From JAHRVQ01 sp964548025 (GTDB lineage Bacteria; Pseudomonadota; Gammaproteobacteria; Pseudomonadales; Azotimanducaceae): a stretch of 10,254 nt of DNA. Each line of letters starts with the position of its first letter. The first letter of the stretch is position 1. The notes beneath the pieces are model-generated. The model saw only the letters and a program-made list of their open reading frames with translations. It did not search any database and had not been told where the DNA came from. The DNA is taken from assembly GCA_964548025.1 (NCBI GenBank), contig CAZJRI010000178.1, positions 1 to 10,254 of the forward strand, read 5' to 3'. Positions 1 to 7,677 of this stretch are shown here, one piece after another. The translations under genes were made by a program, and so were the position numbers.

Positions 1-197
1 TGCTACGAAGCGGTCTCAAAGGCTCCGCAAGAACATCTGAATGCACCTTCTTCCCCAGTTCCCCAGTGTCTTTGAAGCGCTTAAGGTTATTCTGGAACAG
101 GCCTGGTAAGAGCATATGACAACATCGCGCTGTTTCAGCCGTTCTCGCTCAACGATTATATTTCAATCTAGAATTACAGAGACAAACTGATACCAGT
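1..197. other. Left-edge intergenic stretch, no gene assigned
   Basis: I see no recognisable product in this stretch. On the minus strand a frame opens at an ATG at 113-115 and runs off the left edge for about 38 codons, but it has no Shine-Dalgarno sequence and its peptide resembles nothing I know. Plus-strand frames are also open for 24 to 39 codons, so chance is a fair explanation. A TATAAT on the minus strand at 155-160, with TTGTCT 19 bases upstream (180-185), could be a leftward promoter, although the spacing is poor. Confidence 0.3.
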
Positions 198-719
198 TCA
201 AGCCGGTGAAAGCCCGTCCTGGTACTTCTTCATATTCCGGAGGTATATCTGCACACTTTCTTCCAGCAAATCGAGCTGCTCCTGGGAGAGTTTACGTATC
301 ACTCTGCCGGGTGAACCAACTACGAGAGATCCATCAGGAATTTCTTTACCTTCGGGCACCAATGCATTTGAGCCTATCAGGCAGTTCTTTCCAATTTTTG
401 CACCATTTAGCACGACGGCATTGATACCGATGAGAGAATTGTCACCCACCTCACAGCCATGCAATACCGCTTTATGGCCCACGGTCACATTTTTGCCAAC
501 AATGAGGGGCTGGTCATGTTCATTATGCAGTACGGCACAATCCTGCACGTTGGTATTGTCACCGATCGTGATGGAATTATTATCTCCACGCACCACAGCG
601 TTGAACCAGATACTGACATTATTCCCAAGGACGACCGAACCGATAACCATCGCGCTGTCCGCGATAAAATAGTTATCACCCTTGAATTCAACACTGGTCT
701 CGCCCAGGTCATAAATCAT
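198..719 (-). CDS. Gamma-class carbonic anhydrase family protein (YrdA/PaaY-like)
   Basis: This 173-residue protein is a left-handed beta-helix built from hexapeptide repeats such as IGDNTN and VGDNSL. The gamma carbonic anhydrase active-site pattern is complete: R44 and D46 in RGD, N57-V-Q59-D60, and three putative metal-binding histidines, H65, H82 and H87, in the HNEH and GHKAVLHGC contexts. It lacks the long acidic loop of archaeal Cam, so it belongs with the short YrdA/CamH-type proteins, which trimerise; some members show little or no carbonic anhydrase activity. The ATG at 717-719 is preceded by GAGG seven bases upstream, which supports this start. It lies 62 bases downstream of the CoA-pyrophosphatase-like gene on the same strand and may be co-transcribed with it. 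Family assignment is firm; actual substrate (CO2/bicarbonate or other) is not known from sequence. Confidence 0.93.
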   Translation of the reverse strand: MIYDLGETSVEFKGDNYFIADSAMVIGSVVLGNNVSIWFNAVVRGDNNSITIGDNTNVQDCAVLHNEHDQPLIVGKNVTVGHKAVLHGCEVGDNSLIGINAVVLNGAKIGKNCLIGSNALVPEGKEIPDGSLVVGSPGRVIRKLSQEQLDLLEESVQIYLRNMKKYQDGLSPA

Positions 720-781
720 GGCATCACCTCAGTTATTTTCAGGCCGCGAGCTTAACATATACCTAAATCTACTATGCACGT

Positions 782-1354
782 TTATCTGTCCAGGAGATCC
801 ATGCCCATCCCATGGGTCAGGAATTCCAGCAATATCATTGCTGTTAACCCCCAGATCCTGAAACCATCATAATGATACTCTGGTATCACATGACGTTCAC
901 CGTGACGTTCTATAATATTTGTATCTGTTCTGGGGTCATCTAACAGGTAGTCAAGAGGGACAAAGAAAATGGAATCAATTTCTTCTGCATTTACCTGAAA
1001 TTCAATTTCAGCTTCAATCAGACCAACAAAGGGCGTTACCGCAAGCCCGTGTTTTGAAATGAACGGCCTCAGTTCAGCCACCACTTCGACCCGGTCCCTC
1101 TTAAGACCAATCTCTTCTTCAGTTTCTCGCAGGGCAGTATGACGCAAAGTCTCATCTTCATCGTCCCGCTTCCCACCTGGCCAGGCTACCTCACCTGCAT
1201 GACTGTCAAGCTGACCGGATCGTTGAGTAAGCACCAGCGATGGGTTGGCTGGATTGACGATAGGCAAGAGAACCGCCGCTTGTTCCCGATCCAGAACATT
1301 TGGATTTTCCACAAACTGATAGCGTTTTAATCGCTTTCTAATGTCCTCAATCAT
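782..1354 (-). CDS. Nudix hydrolase, CoA pyrophosphatase type (NudL-like)
   Basis: The 190-residue product carries the NuCoA signature before its Nudix box: LTQRS at 42-46 followed by SHAGEVAWPGG ending at 61. The Nudix box ends in R76-E77-T-E-E80-E81-I-G83, with the metal-binding glutamates present. Enzymes of this family cleave CoA and its thioesters to 3',5'-ADP and 4'-phosphopantetheine in the cytoplasm. The C-terminal WGLTAMILLEF block also matches NudL proteins. Length agrees with the family. The ATG at 1352-1354 has only a weak ribosome site (AACGGG), and a strong TATAAT at 1373-1378 would give a short leader. The next gene on this strand is the carbonic anhydrase homologue. The family is certain; CoA rather than another nucleotide as substrate is inferred from the NuCoA motif. 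Confidence 0.92.
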   Translation of the reverse strand: MIEDIRKRLKRYQFVENPNVLDREQAAVLLPIVNPANPSLVLTQRSGQLDSHAGEVAWPGGKRDDEDETLRHTALRETEEEIGLKRDRVEVVAELRPFISKHGLAVTPFVGLIEAEIEFQVNAEEIDSIFFVPLDYLLDDPRTDTNIIERHGERHVIPEYHYDGFRIWGLTAMILLEFLTHGMGMDLLDR

Positions 1355-1372
1355 CCCGTTATCTATAGACCC

Positions 1373-1378
1373 ATTATA
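1373..1378 (-). promoter_or_regulatory. Candidate -10 box for the CoA-pyrophosphatase gene
   Basis: A perfect TATAAT reads leftward here, 18 bases before the ATG at 1354, so the predicted leader is only about 12 bases. The best -35 match (TTCTGA with an 18-base spacer) is weak. The surrounding DNA is very A/T-rich, so a chance match is possible. Confidence 0.4.
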
Positions 1379-1619
1379 TTAATTTGTAATTAAACATCAG
1401 AAAAAACAGGCAGGCCAGCTTTCGAGAATTCACACGCTCTTCTGCAGTCCTCTTGTACCCGGCCTTTGACTCGATACGATTAAACCGATTAGGCAATCAG
1501 GGACAGGTTTAGCGTGTTTACTTACAAATTCGAAATTGAAAAAAGTCATCTCTTTTGGTTAGTATAGTTTTCAAATAACAACAGATATGTTTGATTATAT
1601 TTTGAAATTAGGATGAATT
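1379..1619. other. Divergent spacer between the Nudix and DUF3135 genes
   Basis: This A/T-rich spacer separates the leftward Nudix gene from the rightward DUF3135 gene and should hold promoters for both directions. I find no open frame worth calling, no tRNA-like fold and no strong rightward -35/-10 pair. TATATT in the 1595-1602 area is the best rightward -10 guess but lacks a -35. The rightward gene has a good ribosome site, AGGA at 1610-1613. Confidence 0.45.
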
Positions 1620-1970
1620 ATGGATTACGAACTTCCAGACCATGAAACATTAGTGGAGCTCTCAGAGAAAGATCCTGAAGCCATCGAAAAAATCAGGAGA
1701 GAAGCCACTGAAGCGCTCATCAACAGAGCACCAGAAGTCTATCAACGAAGATTGAGAGGCCTGCAATTTCAGATCGACATGGAAGTCAGAAGATCAAAAT
1801 CTCCAATGGAGAGCTGCTTACGGGTATCTAAAATGATGCACGACTCGATGGGTAAATTACGCCACTCCCTAAATCAGGTAACTGGTGAAACCGACATCTG
1901 CCCGAGCCCGATTGAAGAATCAGAACCAGAAGAACGAAGGACTGCTGATATCCTGGAGTTTGAGAGTTAG
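1620..1970 (+). CDS. DUF3135 family protein
   Basis: This 116-residue protein matches the DUF3135 pattern seen in gammaproteobacteria: LPDHETL near the N-terminus (residues 5-11), then an acidic helical stretch, the core RRLRGLQFQIDMEVRRSK (about 43-60) and a second conserved block RVSKMMHDSM (about 68-77). It is mostly helical and charged, with no signal peptide, membrane segment or cysteine pattern, so it is probably cytoplasmic. The acidic tail after residue 90 (EESEPEERR) looks disordered. The ATG at 1620 has AGGA six bases upstream. The function of the family is unknown. The next gene, a Nudix hydrolase, starts 100 bases downstream on the same strand. I recall the family from its sequence pattern and cannot offer a role. 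Confidence 0.85.
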   Translation: MDYELPDHETLVELSEKDPEAIEKIRREATEALINRAPEVYQRRLRGLQFQIDMEVRRSKSPMESCLRVSKMMHDSMGKLRHSLNQVTGETDICPSPIEESEPEERRTADILEFES

Positions 1971-1980
1971 AGATTTGGCA

Positions 1981-2045
1981 TCTGGCCTCTAGCGACTGGC
2001 TTCGGGCTACTAGCTGGAGCGGTTGGGGGGCTGCTTTCCGGGGCG
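1981..2045. repeat. G-rich repeat-like patch between DUF3135 and Nudix genes
   Basis: This patch contrasts with its A/T-rich surroundings. It holds related units CTAGCGACTGGC (1989-2000) and GGCTACTAGCTGG (2005-2017), followed by a G-rich run (2021-2030). The CTAGC/ACTGGC words recall short degenerate repeats scattered in some proteobacterial genomes, but only this single copy is visible. No T-run follows, so it is not a standard terminator. Confidence 0.35.
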
Positions 2046-2058
2046 CAAGTTAAACGGT

Positions 2059-2064
2059 TATACT
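2059..2064 (+). promoter_or_regulatory. Candidate -10 box immediately before the zinc-ribbon Nudix gene
   Basis: TATACT matches the -10 consensus at five of six positions and ends six bases before the preferred ATG at 2071. A weak -35 (TTTCCG, 2035-2040) lies 18 bases upstream. Transcription from here would begin almost at the start codon, giving a leaderless message. This agrees with the lack of a Shine-Dalgarno sequence but is not proven by it. Confidence 0.3.
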
Positions 2065-2070
2065 TCGGCA

Positions 2071-2661
2071 ATGAAGTATTGTAGCAATTGCGGTAGTACC
2101 GTTTCAGAAGTGATTCCCGAGGGTGATAATCGCCCAAGATTCGTTTGCACCTCCTGCGAGCGGATTCACTATCAGAATCCACGAATAATTGCAGGATGCC
2201 TGCCATTATTCCATGAAAATCATGAAACCTATCAATCTATTCCAACCGGTGAACATCATATAGAGCAGGTACTGCTATGCCGGCGTGCCATCGAACCCAG
2301 GAAAGGATTATGGACCTTACCTGCCGGGTTTCTGGAAAATGGTGAGACGATTACAGATGGCGCACTTCGAGAAACCCAGGAAGAGGCCAATGCAAACGCT
2401 GAAATCGAAGGTTTGTATTCGGTTTTCAGCCTGCCTCATATTTCCCAGGTTTATATGTTTTTCAGGGCGCGCCTGACAGATCTTGATTTCAGCGCCGGGT
2501 TGGAATCAATGGAAGTGAAATTATTCTCTGAAGCCGAGATCCCGTGGGATGAACTGGCATTTCCGGTCATTACCGACACCCTGCAACATTACTTTGCAGA
2601 TCGGCAGGCCCGTGATTTCCCGGTGCACTACAATGACCTTATATTCAATCGAAGACCCTGA
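2071..2661 (+). CDS. Nudix hydrolase with N-terminal zinc ribbon
   Basis: From the ATG at 2071 the protein has 196 residues. It starts with a four-cysteine zinc ribbon, C4-x2-C7 and C26-x2-C29, then the HYQNPRIIAG block (33-42) typical of zinc-ribbon Nudix proteins. The Nudix box runs from G86: GFLENGE, then R100-E101-T-Q-E104-E105. The glycine expected near the box end is N107; the metal-binding glutamates are kept. Related enzymes act on ADP-ribose, FAD, NADH or similar dinucleotides in the cytoplasm, and the exact substrate cannot be read here. The frame extends 16 codons upstream to a TTG at 2023, but that extension lies in the G-rich patch and the conserved family start is MKYCSNCG. No good ribosome site precedes 2071. 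The gene converges on purL, whose stop lies 68 bases away; no clear terminator is visible between them. Confidence 0.9.
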   Translation: MKYCSNCGSTVSEVIPEGDNRPRFVCTSCERIHYQNPRIIAGCLPLFHENHETYQSIPTGEHHIEQVLLCRRAIEPRKGLWTLPAGFLENGETITDGALRETQEEANANAEIEGLYSVFSLPHISQVYMFFRARLTDLDFSAGLESMEVKLFSEAEIPWDELAFPVITDTLQHYFADRQARDFPVHYNDLIFNRRP

Positions 2662-2729
2662 GCAAAAGTGATATCAGCGTGCCGTGGTATCCGCCGCATC
2701 TGCATAGATATCGAACCCGCTGAATGCCT

Positions 2730-5700
2730 CTATCCCACCCAAAGCCGCGCATTTCTAAAAATCCGCATCCATGGGCTGTCTTCCTGCCATTCTGAAGGTC
2801 GCCACGAGTTCTGAACCGTGCGATAAACGCGTTCAGGATGGGGCATCATAATCGTAAACCGACCGTCCTCATTGGTCAGGCCTGAAATTCCACCAGGAGA
2901 ACCATTCGGATTTGCAGGATAGGTTTCAGTAAAGTCCAGGTAATGGTCAATAAATCTCATGGCCACCTGTCCGCTGTCGATCAGACCATCTGCCCCTGCC
3001 TCGTCCACTTCAGCCCTACCTTCACCATGGGATACGGCAATGGGCATATGCGATCCAGCCATCCCCGACAATAGTACAGAGGCGGTCTGCTGAATCTGAA
3101 CCAATGAAAATCTTGCTTCGAACTGTTCCGAACGATTGGTGACAAAGTTAGGCCACCTGCCTGCGCCAGGTATGAGTTCCCTCAACGCAGACATCATCTG
3201 ACAGCCATTACACACTCCGAGACCAAAGGTATCCGGTCGCTCGAAAAACTGCCTGAATTCATTTCTCACTTCAGGATGGAATAGGATAGATTTGGCCCAG
3301 CCTTCTCCGGCGCCCAGTACATCGCCATATGAGAAACCACCGCAGGCAACCAATCCCTTGAACTGACCAAGACTAACCTCACCTCTGAGGATCTCGGACA
3401 TATGCACATCTATGCTATCGAATCCAGCCTGGTGGAATGCAGCCGCCATCTCAACCTGGCTATTCACACCCTGTTCTCTAAGGATCGCCATCTTCGGACG
3501 CACCCCTGTCGCAATCATGGGTGCAGCAATGTCCTCATTTACATCGAAGGATATTTCAACGGTAAGACCGGGATCTGCATCGTCCTCGATTCGGGAGAAT
3601 TCCTCATCAGCACATGCTGGATTGTCACGAAGACGCTGAATCTGAAAACTCGTTTGACTCCACCGCTGCTGCAGGACTGAACGGGCCTCGCTGTATATCT
3701 CCTGTCCCCTGTTGGATACGACAATCTGCTGGTCGTTTGTTGGCTTTGCAATTGCCATGCAGCTAATGCCCCTGCCAACAAAGGTTGAGATAATCTCATC
3801 CTGATCATCGATGCCTACCTCAAGGACCGCACCCAGTTCTTCGTTGAACAACATCTCGATCGATTTATCTGTATCAATCGACACTTCAAGTCCGCATCTT
3901 GCAGCAAATGCCATTTCCACCAGCGTGATAAAAGCACCACCATCGGAACGATCGTGGTATGCCTTCACTTTCTTTCGAACAGCCGGGGTCTGCATGATTT
4001 CAAAGAAAGCTCTTAGTTGCTGAGCATCATCAACATCCGCAACCGACTCTCCCATCTCACCAAAGCACTGAACTAGTATCGAACCGCCAAGTCTTTGCCT
4101 GCCGAGGTCAACCAGCAGCAGGACGCTGTCTGCTGAGTTATCCAACTCAGGCGTCAGTGTGTCTCTGATATCCGTAACGGGGGCAAATGCCGAGATAATC
4201 AAGGACAAAGGCGAGGTGACTGCCTTGTCACTGTTACTTTCCTGCCAGCGGGTTTGCATCGACATTGAATCCTTGCCAACAGGAATACAGATGCCCAGTT
4301 CCGGGCATAGATCCATACCAATGGCAGCCACAGTTTTGTAGAGATTCGCATCCTCACCCGGATGCCCGACAGCAGCCATCCAGTTGGCAGAAAGTTTGAT
4401 TTCTTCAATCCGCTCAATCTTCGCCGCTGCAATATTGGTGATTGCTTCGCCGACAGACATCTTTCCTGAGGCAGCACTGTCCAGCAAGGCAACCGGGGTG
4501 CGCTCACCCATCGACATTGCTTCACCGAAGTAGCCGGTATAGCCATTGGCTGATATCGCCACATCAGAGACGGGCACCTGCCAGGGTCCGATCATCTGAT
4601 CACGGCTCACCATGCCGCCTACTGTCCTGTCGCCGATCGTAATCAGGAAACCCTTGTTCGCAACCGTCGGATGACCCAGCACACGATAAACCGCTTCCGC
4701 AATATCATAGTTGAGATCAACGGGTTTCTCGGGAATCACTCTGGTCTCAGCGGTTTTATGCATTCGAGGCGGTTTGCCAAACAGAACCGACATAGGCAGG
4801 TCCACGGGATTGGCATCTAATTGAGTATCGTTCACAAATAAATGATTCTCGTCTACTGCGGTACCAACAATTGCAAACGGGCATCGTTCTCTCTCGCAGA
4901 TAGCGGTAAACAATGCCAGATTTTCTTCAGCGACTGCCAGTACGTATCTTTCCTGTGCCTCGTTGCACCATATTTCAAGCGGTGACATGCCAGGCTCATC
5001 ATTTGGCACATCCCGCAATCTGAACCGGCCGCCCACCCCGCCATCTTTCACCAGTTCTGGCAGCGCATTCGATAAGCCACCGGCGCCAACGTCATGAATA
5101 AACTGGATTGGATTGCTTCCACCCATCTGACAACACTGGTCGATGACTTCCTGACATCGATGTTCGATTTCTGGATTACCACGCTGTACGCTCGCAAAAT
5201 CGAGCTCAGCATCACTGGTCCCGGTTGCCATCGACGAAGCTGCTCCTCCGCCCAGACCAATCAACATGGCCGGACCGCCCAGGACGATCAGCGCAGCACC
5301 AGGATCAATTGGTGTCTGCTCGATATGTTCAGCTCTGATATTACCCATGCCGCCTGCAATCATGATGGGTTTGTGATAACCCCTGGTTTCCCCATCTACA
5401 TTCATTTCGAATGTACGGAAATATCCGGCGATATTTGGCCGACCAAATTCATTATTAAAAGCGGCGCCACCAATCGGCCCTTGAATCATGATATCGAGTG
5501 CGCTGGCAATTCGATCGGGTTTGCCATTGTCTACTTCCCAGGGCTCCTGTTGTCCGGGGATCTTGAGATTGGAAACGCTGTAGCCTGTCAGACCAACCTT
5601 GGGTTTTGAACCGCGTCCAACCGCGCCTTCATCCCGGATCTCACCGCCGGAACCGGTCGCAGCACCGGGGAAAGGCGCTATTGCTGTGGGGTGATTGTGG

Positions 5701-6611
5701 GTTTCCACCTTCATCAGGATGTGAATATCCTGATCATGAAATTCATATTGGCGGGAATCGGGGTCAGGATAGAACCGGGTGCCCTTATTGCCGGTAATCA
5801 CAGAGGCATTGTCCTCATAGGCGCTCAGAACCCCCGCACCATTTGTGTGCTGAAAGGTATTCTGAATCATATCCATCAGGCTATGGGGTTGATCTTCTCC
5901 ATCGAGGGTCCAACTTGCCCTGAATGTTTTATGCCGACAGTGTTCCGAATTTGCCTGGGCGAACATCATCAGTTCGACATCTGTCGGGTCACGACCCAGC
6001 GTCCTGAAGGCATCAACAAGATAATCAATTTCATCGTCCGCCAGTGCCATGCCAAGTTCTGTATTTGCTTTTGCAAGGGCACTGCTTCCCTCATCCAGGA
6101 CAGGGACAGTTGAAAGCGGTCTGGCATCATCAATACGAAACAGGATCTGCGCATCTTCAAAGTCATCGAATACAACTTCGGTCATGCGATCGTGAATAGC
6201 CTCATCAATGAGCTTCAGATCACTAGACGAAAGCTTCTCTTCAGTTTCTATATAAAATGCGATGCCACGTTCTACTCGACTGATCTTTGACAACCCGCAG
6301 ATCTTGACGATATCAGTCGCTTTTGAACTCCAGGGAGAAATTGTACCCGGGCGGGGAACAACCAGTCGAAACAGACCATCACTGTCTTCATAATCCTGAT
6401 CTGAGGCAGGCCCGTAAGTGAGCACTGACTTCAAAATGGCCAGTTCATTCTCATCAAGATCTTCAGTGGTCTCATAAAAGTGAACAAAGCGGGTTTTAAT
6501 ATTGCTGATCTTTGCTGCGTTGAGATTTTCACTTTCGGAGTCGCTGAAGGTCCTCAGCAGTTTCTGTATTCTGAATTCAGATAAAGCAGGCGCGCCGGGC
6601 AACCGCAACAT
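2730..6611 (-). CDS. purL: Phosphoribosylformylglycinamidine synthase (FGAM synthase, large PurL)
   Basis: This 1293-residue enzyme converts FGAR, ATP and glutamine to FGAM, the fourth step of purine synthesis. It is the long single-chain form, close in length to the enterobacterial enzyme. In order come a PurS-like N-terminal region (about 1-150), a linker with ANSEHCRHKTF (220-230), two AIR-synthase-like halves (first half with VETHNHPTA at 302-310 and the GGAAFNNEFGRPN block), and a class I glutamine amidotransferase at the C-terminus. The glutaminase triad is complete: C1134 in GVCNGCQ, and H1258 and E1260 in MPHPER. The ATG at 6609-6611 follows AAGGAG seven bases upstream, and the following residues LRLPGAPALSEFRIQKLL align with known PurL N-termini. 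It lies 46 bases downstream of tadA. TACAAT at 6637-6642 could be an internal -10 box, but its -35 is poor. I see no PurR operator. Confidence 0.98.
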   Translation of the reverse strand: MLRLPGAPALSEFRIQKLLRTFSDSESENLNAAKISNIKTRFVHFYETTEDLDENELAILKSVLTYGPASDQDYEDSDGLFRLVVPRPGTISPWSSKATDIVKICGLSKISRVERGIAFYIETEEKLSSSDLKLIDEAIHDRMTEVVFDDFEDAQILFRIDDARPLSTVPVLDEGSSALAKANTELGMALADDEIDYLVDAFRTLGRDPTDVELMMFAQANSEHCRHKTFRASWTLDGEDQPHSLMDMIQNTFQHTNGAGVLSAYEDNASVITGNKGTRFYPDPDSRQYEFHDQDIHILMKVETHNHPTAIAPFPGAATGSGGEIRDEGAVGRGSKPKVGLTGYSVSNLKIPGQQEPWEVDNGKPDRIASALDIMIQGPIGGAAFNNEFGRPNIAGYFRTFEMNVDGETRGYHKPIMIAGGMGNIRAEHIEQTPIDPGAALIVLGGPAMLIGLGGGAASSMATGTSDAELDFASVQRGNPEIEHRCQEVIDQCCQMGGSNPIQFIHDVGAGGLSNALPELVKDGGVGGRFRLRDVPNDEPGMSPLEIWCNEAQERYVLAVAEENLALFTAICERERCPFAIVGTAVDENHLFVNDTQLDANPVDLPMSVLFGKPPRMHKTAETRVIPEKPVDLNYDIAEAVYRVLGHPTVANKGFLITIGDRTVGGMVSRDQMIGPWQVPVSDVAISANGYTGYFGEAMSMGERTPVALLDSAASGKMSVGEAITNIAAAKIERIEEIKLSANWMAAVGHPGEDANLYKTVAAIGMDLCPELGICIPVGKDSMSMQTRWQESNSDKAVTSPLSLIISAFAPVTDIRDTLTPELDNSADSVLLLVDLGRQRLGGSILVQCFGEMGESVADVDDAQQLRAFFEIMQTPAVRKKVKAYHDRSDGGAFITLVEMAFAARCGLEVSIDTDKSIEMLFNEELGAVLEVGIDDQDEIISTFVGRGISCMAIAKPTNDQQIVVSNRGQEIYSEARSVLQQRWSQTSFQIQRLRDNPACADEEFSRIEDDADPGLTVEISFDVNEDIAAPMIATGVRPKMAILREQGVNSQVEMAAAFHQAGFDSIDVHMSEILRGEVSLGQFKGLVACGGFSYGDVLGAGEGWAKSILFHPEVRNEFRQFFERPDTFGLGVCNGCQMMSALRELIPGAGRWPNFVTNRSEQFEARFSLVQIQQTASVLLSGMAGSHMPIAVSHGEGRAEVDEAGADGLIDSGQVAMRFIDHYLDFTETYPANPNGSPGGISGLTNEDGRFTIMMPHPERVYRTVQNSWRPSEWQEDSPWMRIFRNARLWVG

Positions 6612-6657
6612 TGATGGTCTCCTTAAATAAATCTAAATTGTACAAATGCCGTAGGGT

Positions 6658-7110
6658 TTAATTTCGCCTGGCTCTGAAGAAAGCTGACATTTTCGCTGAT
6701 GCTTCGTCTTCACAAATTCCAGAAATCACTTCGACCTTATGATTCAAAGAGGGGTTAGCCAATACGTGTATGCTCGAATCAATGGCTCCTGCCCTCGGCT
6801 CTCTTGCAGCGTAGATTAACCGTGATATTCGTGCATGCACCATGGCACCAGCACACATAGTGCAAGGTTCAATGGTGACATATAAATCCGTTTCAACCAG
6901 CCGATGATTACCCAGTCTCTTTGCGGCATCGCGAAGGGCGATGATTTCCGCATGGGCACTCGGATCGAGACTGCCAATCGTTTTATTGTATCCCTCACCA
7001 ATAATCACGTCGTCTTTCACAACTACTGCGCCAACGGGTACCTCATCTGCTTCGGCTGCCTTATCAGCGAGCTTCAGTGCAGCCTGCATCCAGTAATCCA
7101 GAGATCTCAT
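6658..7110 (-). CDS. tadA: tRNA adenosine(34) deaminase TadA
   Basis: The 150-residue protein is a zinc-dependent deaminase that turns wobble adenosine 34 into inosine in tRNA-Arg(ACG), allowing decoding of CGU, CGC and CGA. The catalytic motif H53-A-E55 and the zinc ligands C83 and C86 in PCTMCAGAMVHARI are present, with the VPVGAVVV strand before them. The PCTMCAGAM form and the length favour TadA over cytosine or guanine deaminases. The start ATG overlaps the stop of the upstream GcvR-like gene by four bases (ATGA), and no strong ribosome site is seen, so translation is probably coupled. purL follows after 46 bases. No key residue is missing. Confidence 0.95.
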   Translation of the reverse strand: MRSLDYWMQAALKLADKAAEADEVPVGAVVVKDDVIIGEGYNKTIGSLDPSAHAEIIALRDAAKRLGNHRLVETDLYVTIEPCTMCAGAMVHARISRLIYAAREPRAGAIDSSIHVLANPSLNHKVEVISGICEDEASAKMSAFFRARRN

Positions 7111-7631
7111 TGATCAGAATCGTCATCCAGCAAAATATCGACACCCAGGTCATTAGCAACAATATCAAGTTGATCTGCTATCACACGCCAGTCCATTTCA
7201 TAGGGCACTTCAATACTTGCGTCTGCAGAGAAAGTAAGTTCACCACTCATGGGTGCGGCCGCGATATTCGTTTCCATTTCTGCAACATTGGCCACGAACT
7301 TTTCAAGTGCCATCGTAACATCGTGAAGTATCCCGGGCCTGTCCGGGCCAACAATGTTTAAACCCAGCACCCGGGTGTTGGCGACCTCAGTCTCTCTCTC
7401 GGTCTCTTCAATCAGCGTTGAAATGCCTTCGACATTCCCAAGTGCGCTCTTCAACTCGTCAAAATGTTCTTCATCCACCTCGATCACGGCTATACCAGCG
7501 AACCGACTGGCCAGCTGGCTCATTTTGCTCTCAAGCCAGTTACCATGATTGCTGTTAACCACGTCGCTGATGGCTCTAATCAGACCAGGCTGATCGTTGC
7601 CGATAAAGCTGATGACCATGCTGCGCTTCAT
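7107..7631 (-). CDS. GcvR-like protein with two ACT domains
   Basis: This 174-residue protein consists of two ACT domains. The first (about 5-75) carries GNDQPGLIRAISD and the second (about 90-165) carries IVGPDRPGILHDV; these are the ligand-binding turns of ACT domains. This is the layout of GcvR, which in E. coli binds GcvA and, depending on glycine, represses the glycine cleavage operon. No helix-turn-helix is visible, so any control of transcription would need a partner protein. Translation may start at MKRSM (ATG 7629-7631) or at the second methionine four codons later; the nearest purine-rich ribosome-site candidate (AAAGGGG) is about 12 bases upstream. The gene overlaps tadA by four bases. 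GcvA and glycine cleavage genes are not in the window, so the GcvR role is inferred from domain layout. Confidence 0.85.
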   Translation of the reverse strand: MKRSMVISFIGNDQPGLIRAISDVVNSNHGNWLESKMSQLASRFAGIAVIEVDEEHFDELKSALGNVEGISTLIEETERETEVANTRVLGLNIVGPDRPGILHDVTMALEKFVANVAEMETNIAAAPMSGELTFSADASIEVPYEMDWRVIADQLDIVANDLGVDILLDDDSDQ

Positions 7632-7677
7632 GCTGATATCTGCCCCTTTCCTACTACGGTACTAAAACACGCTGAAC

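Noticed and set aside
2662..2729. Rho-independent terminator between the convergent Nudix and purL genes
   Set aside because: Several GATATC/GGTATC words are present, but none forms a stable GC stem followed by a T-run on either strand.
5094..5609. 171-residue open frame on the plus strand
   Set aside because: It lies wholly antisense to purL, whose protein is conserved throughout, and its peptide resembles no family. It is a shadow of the purL codon pattern.
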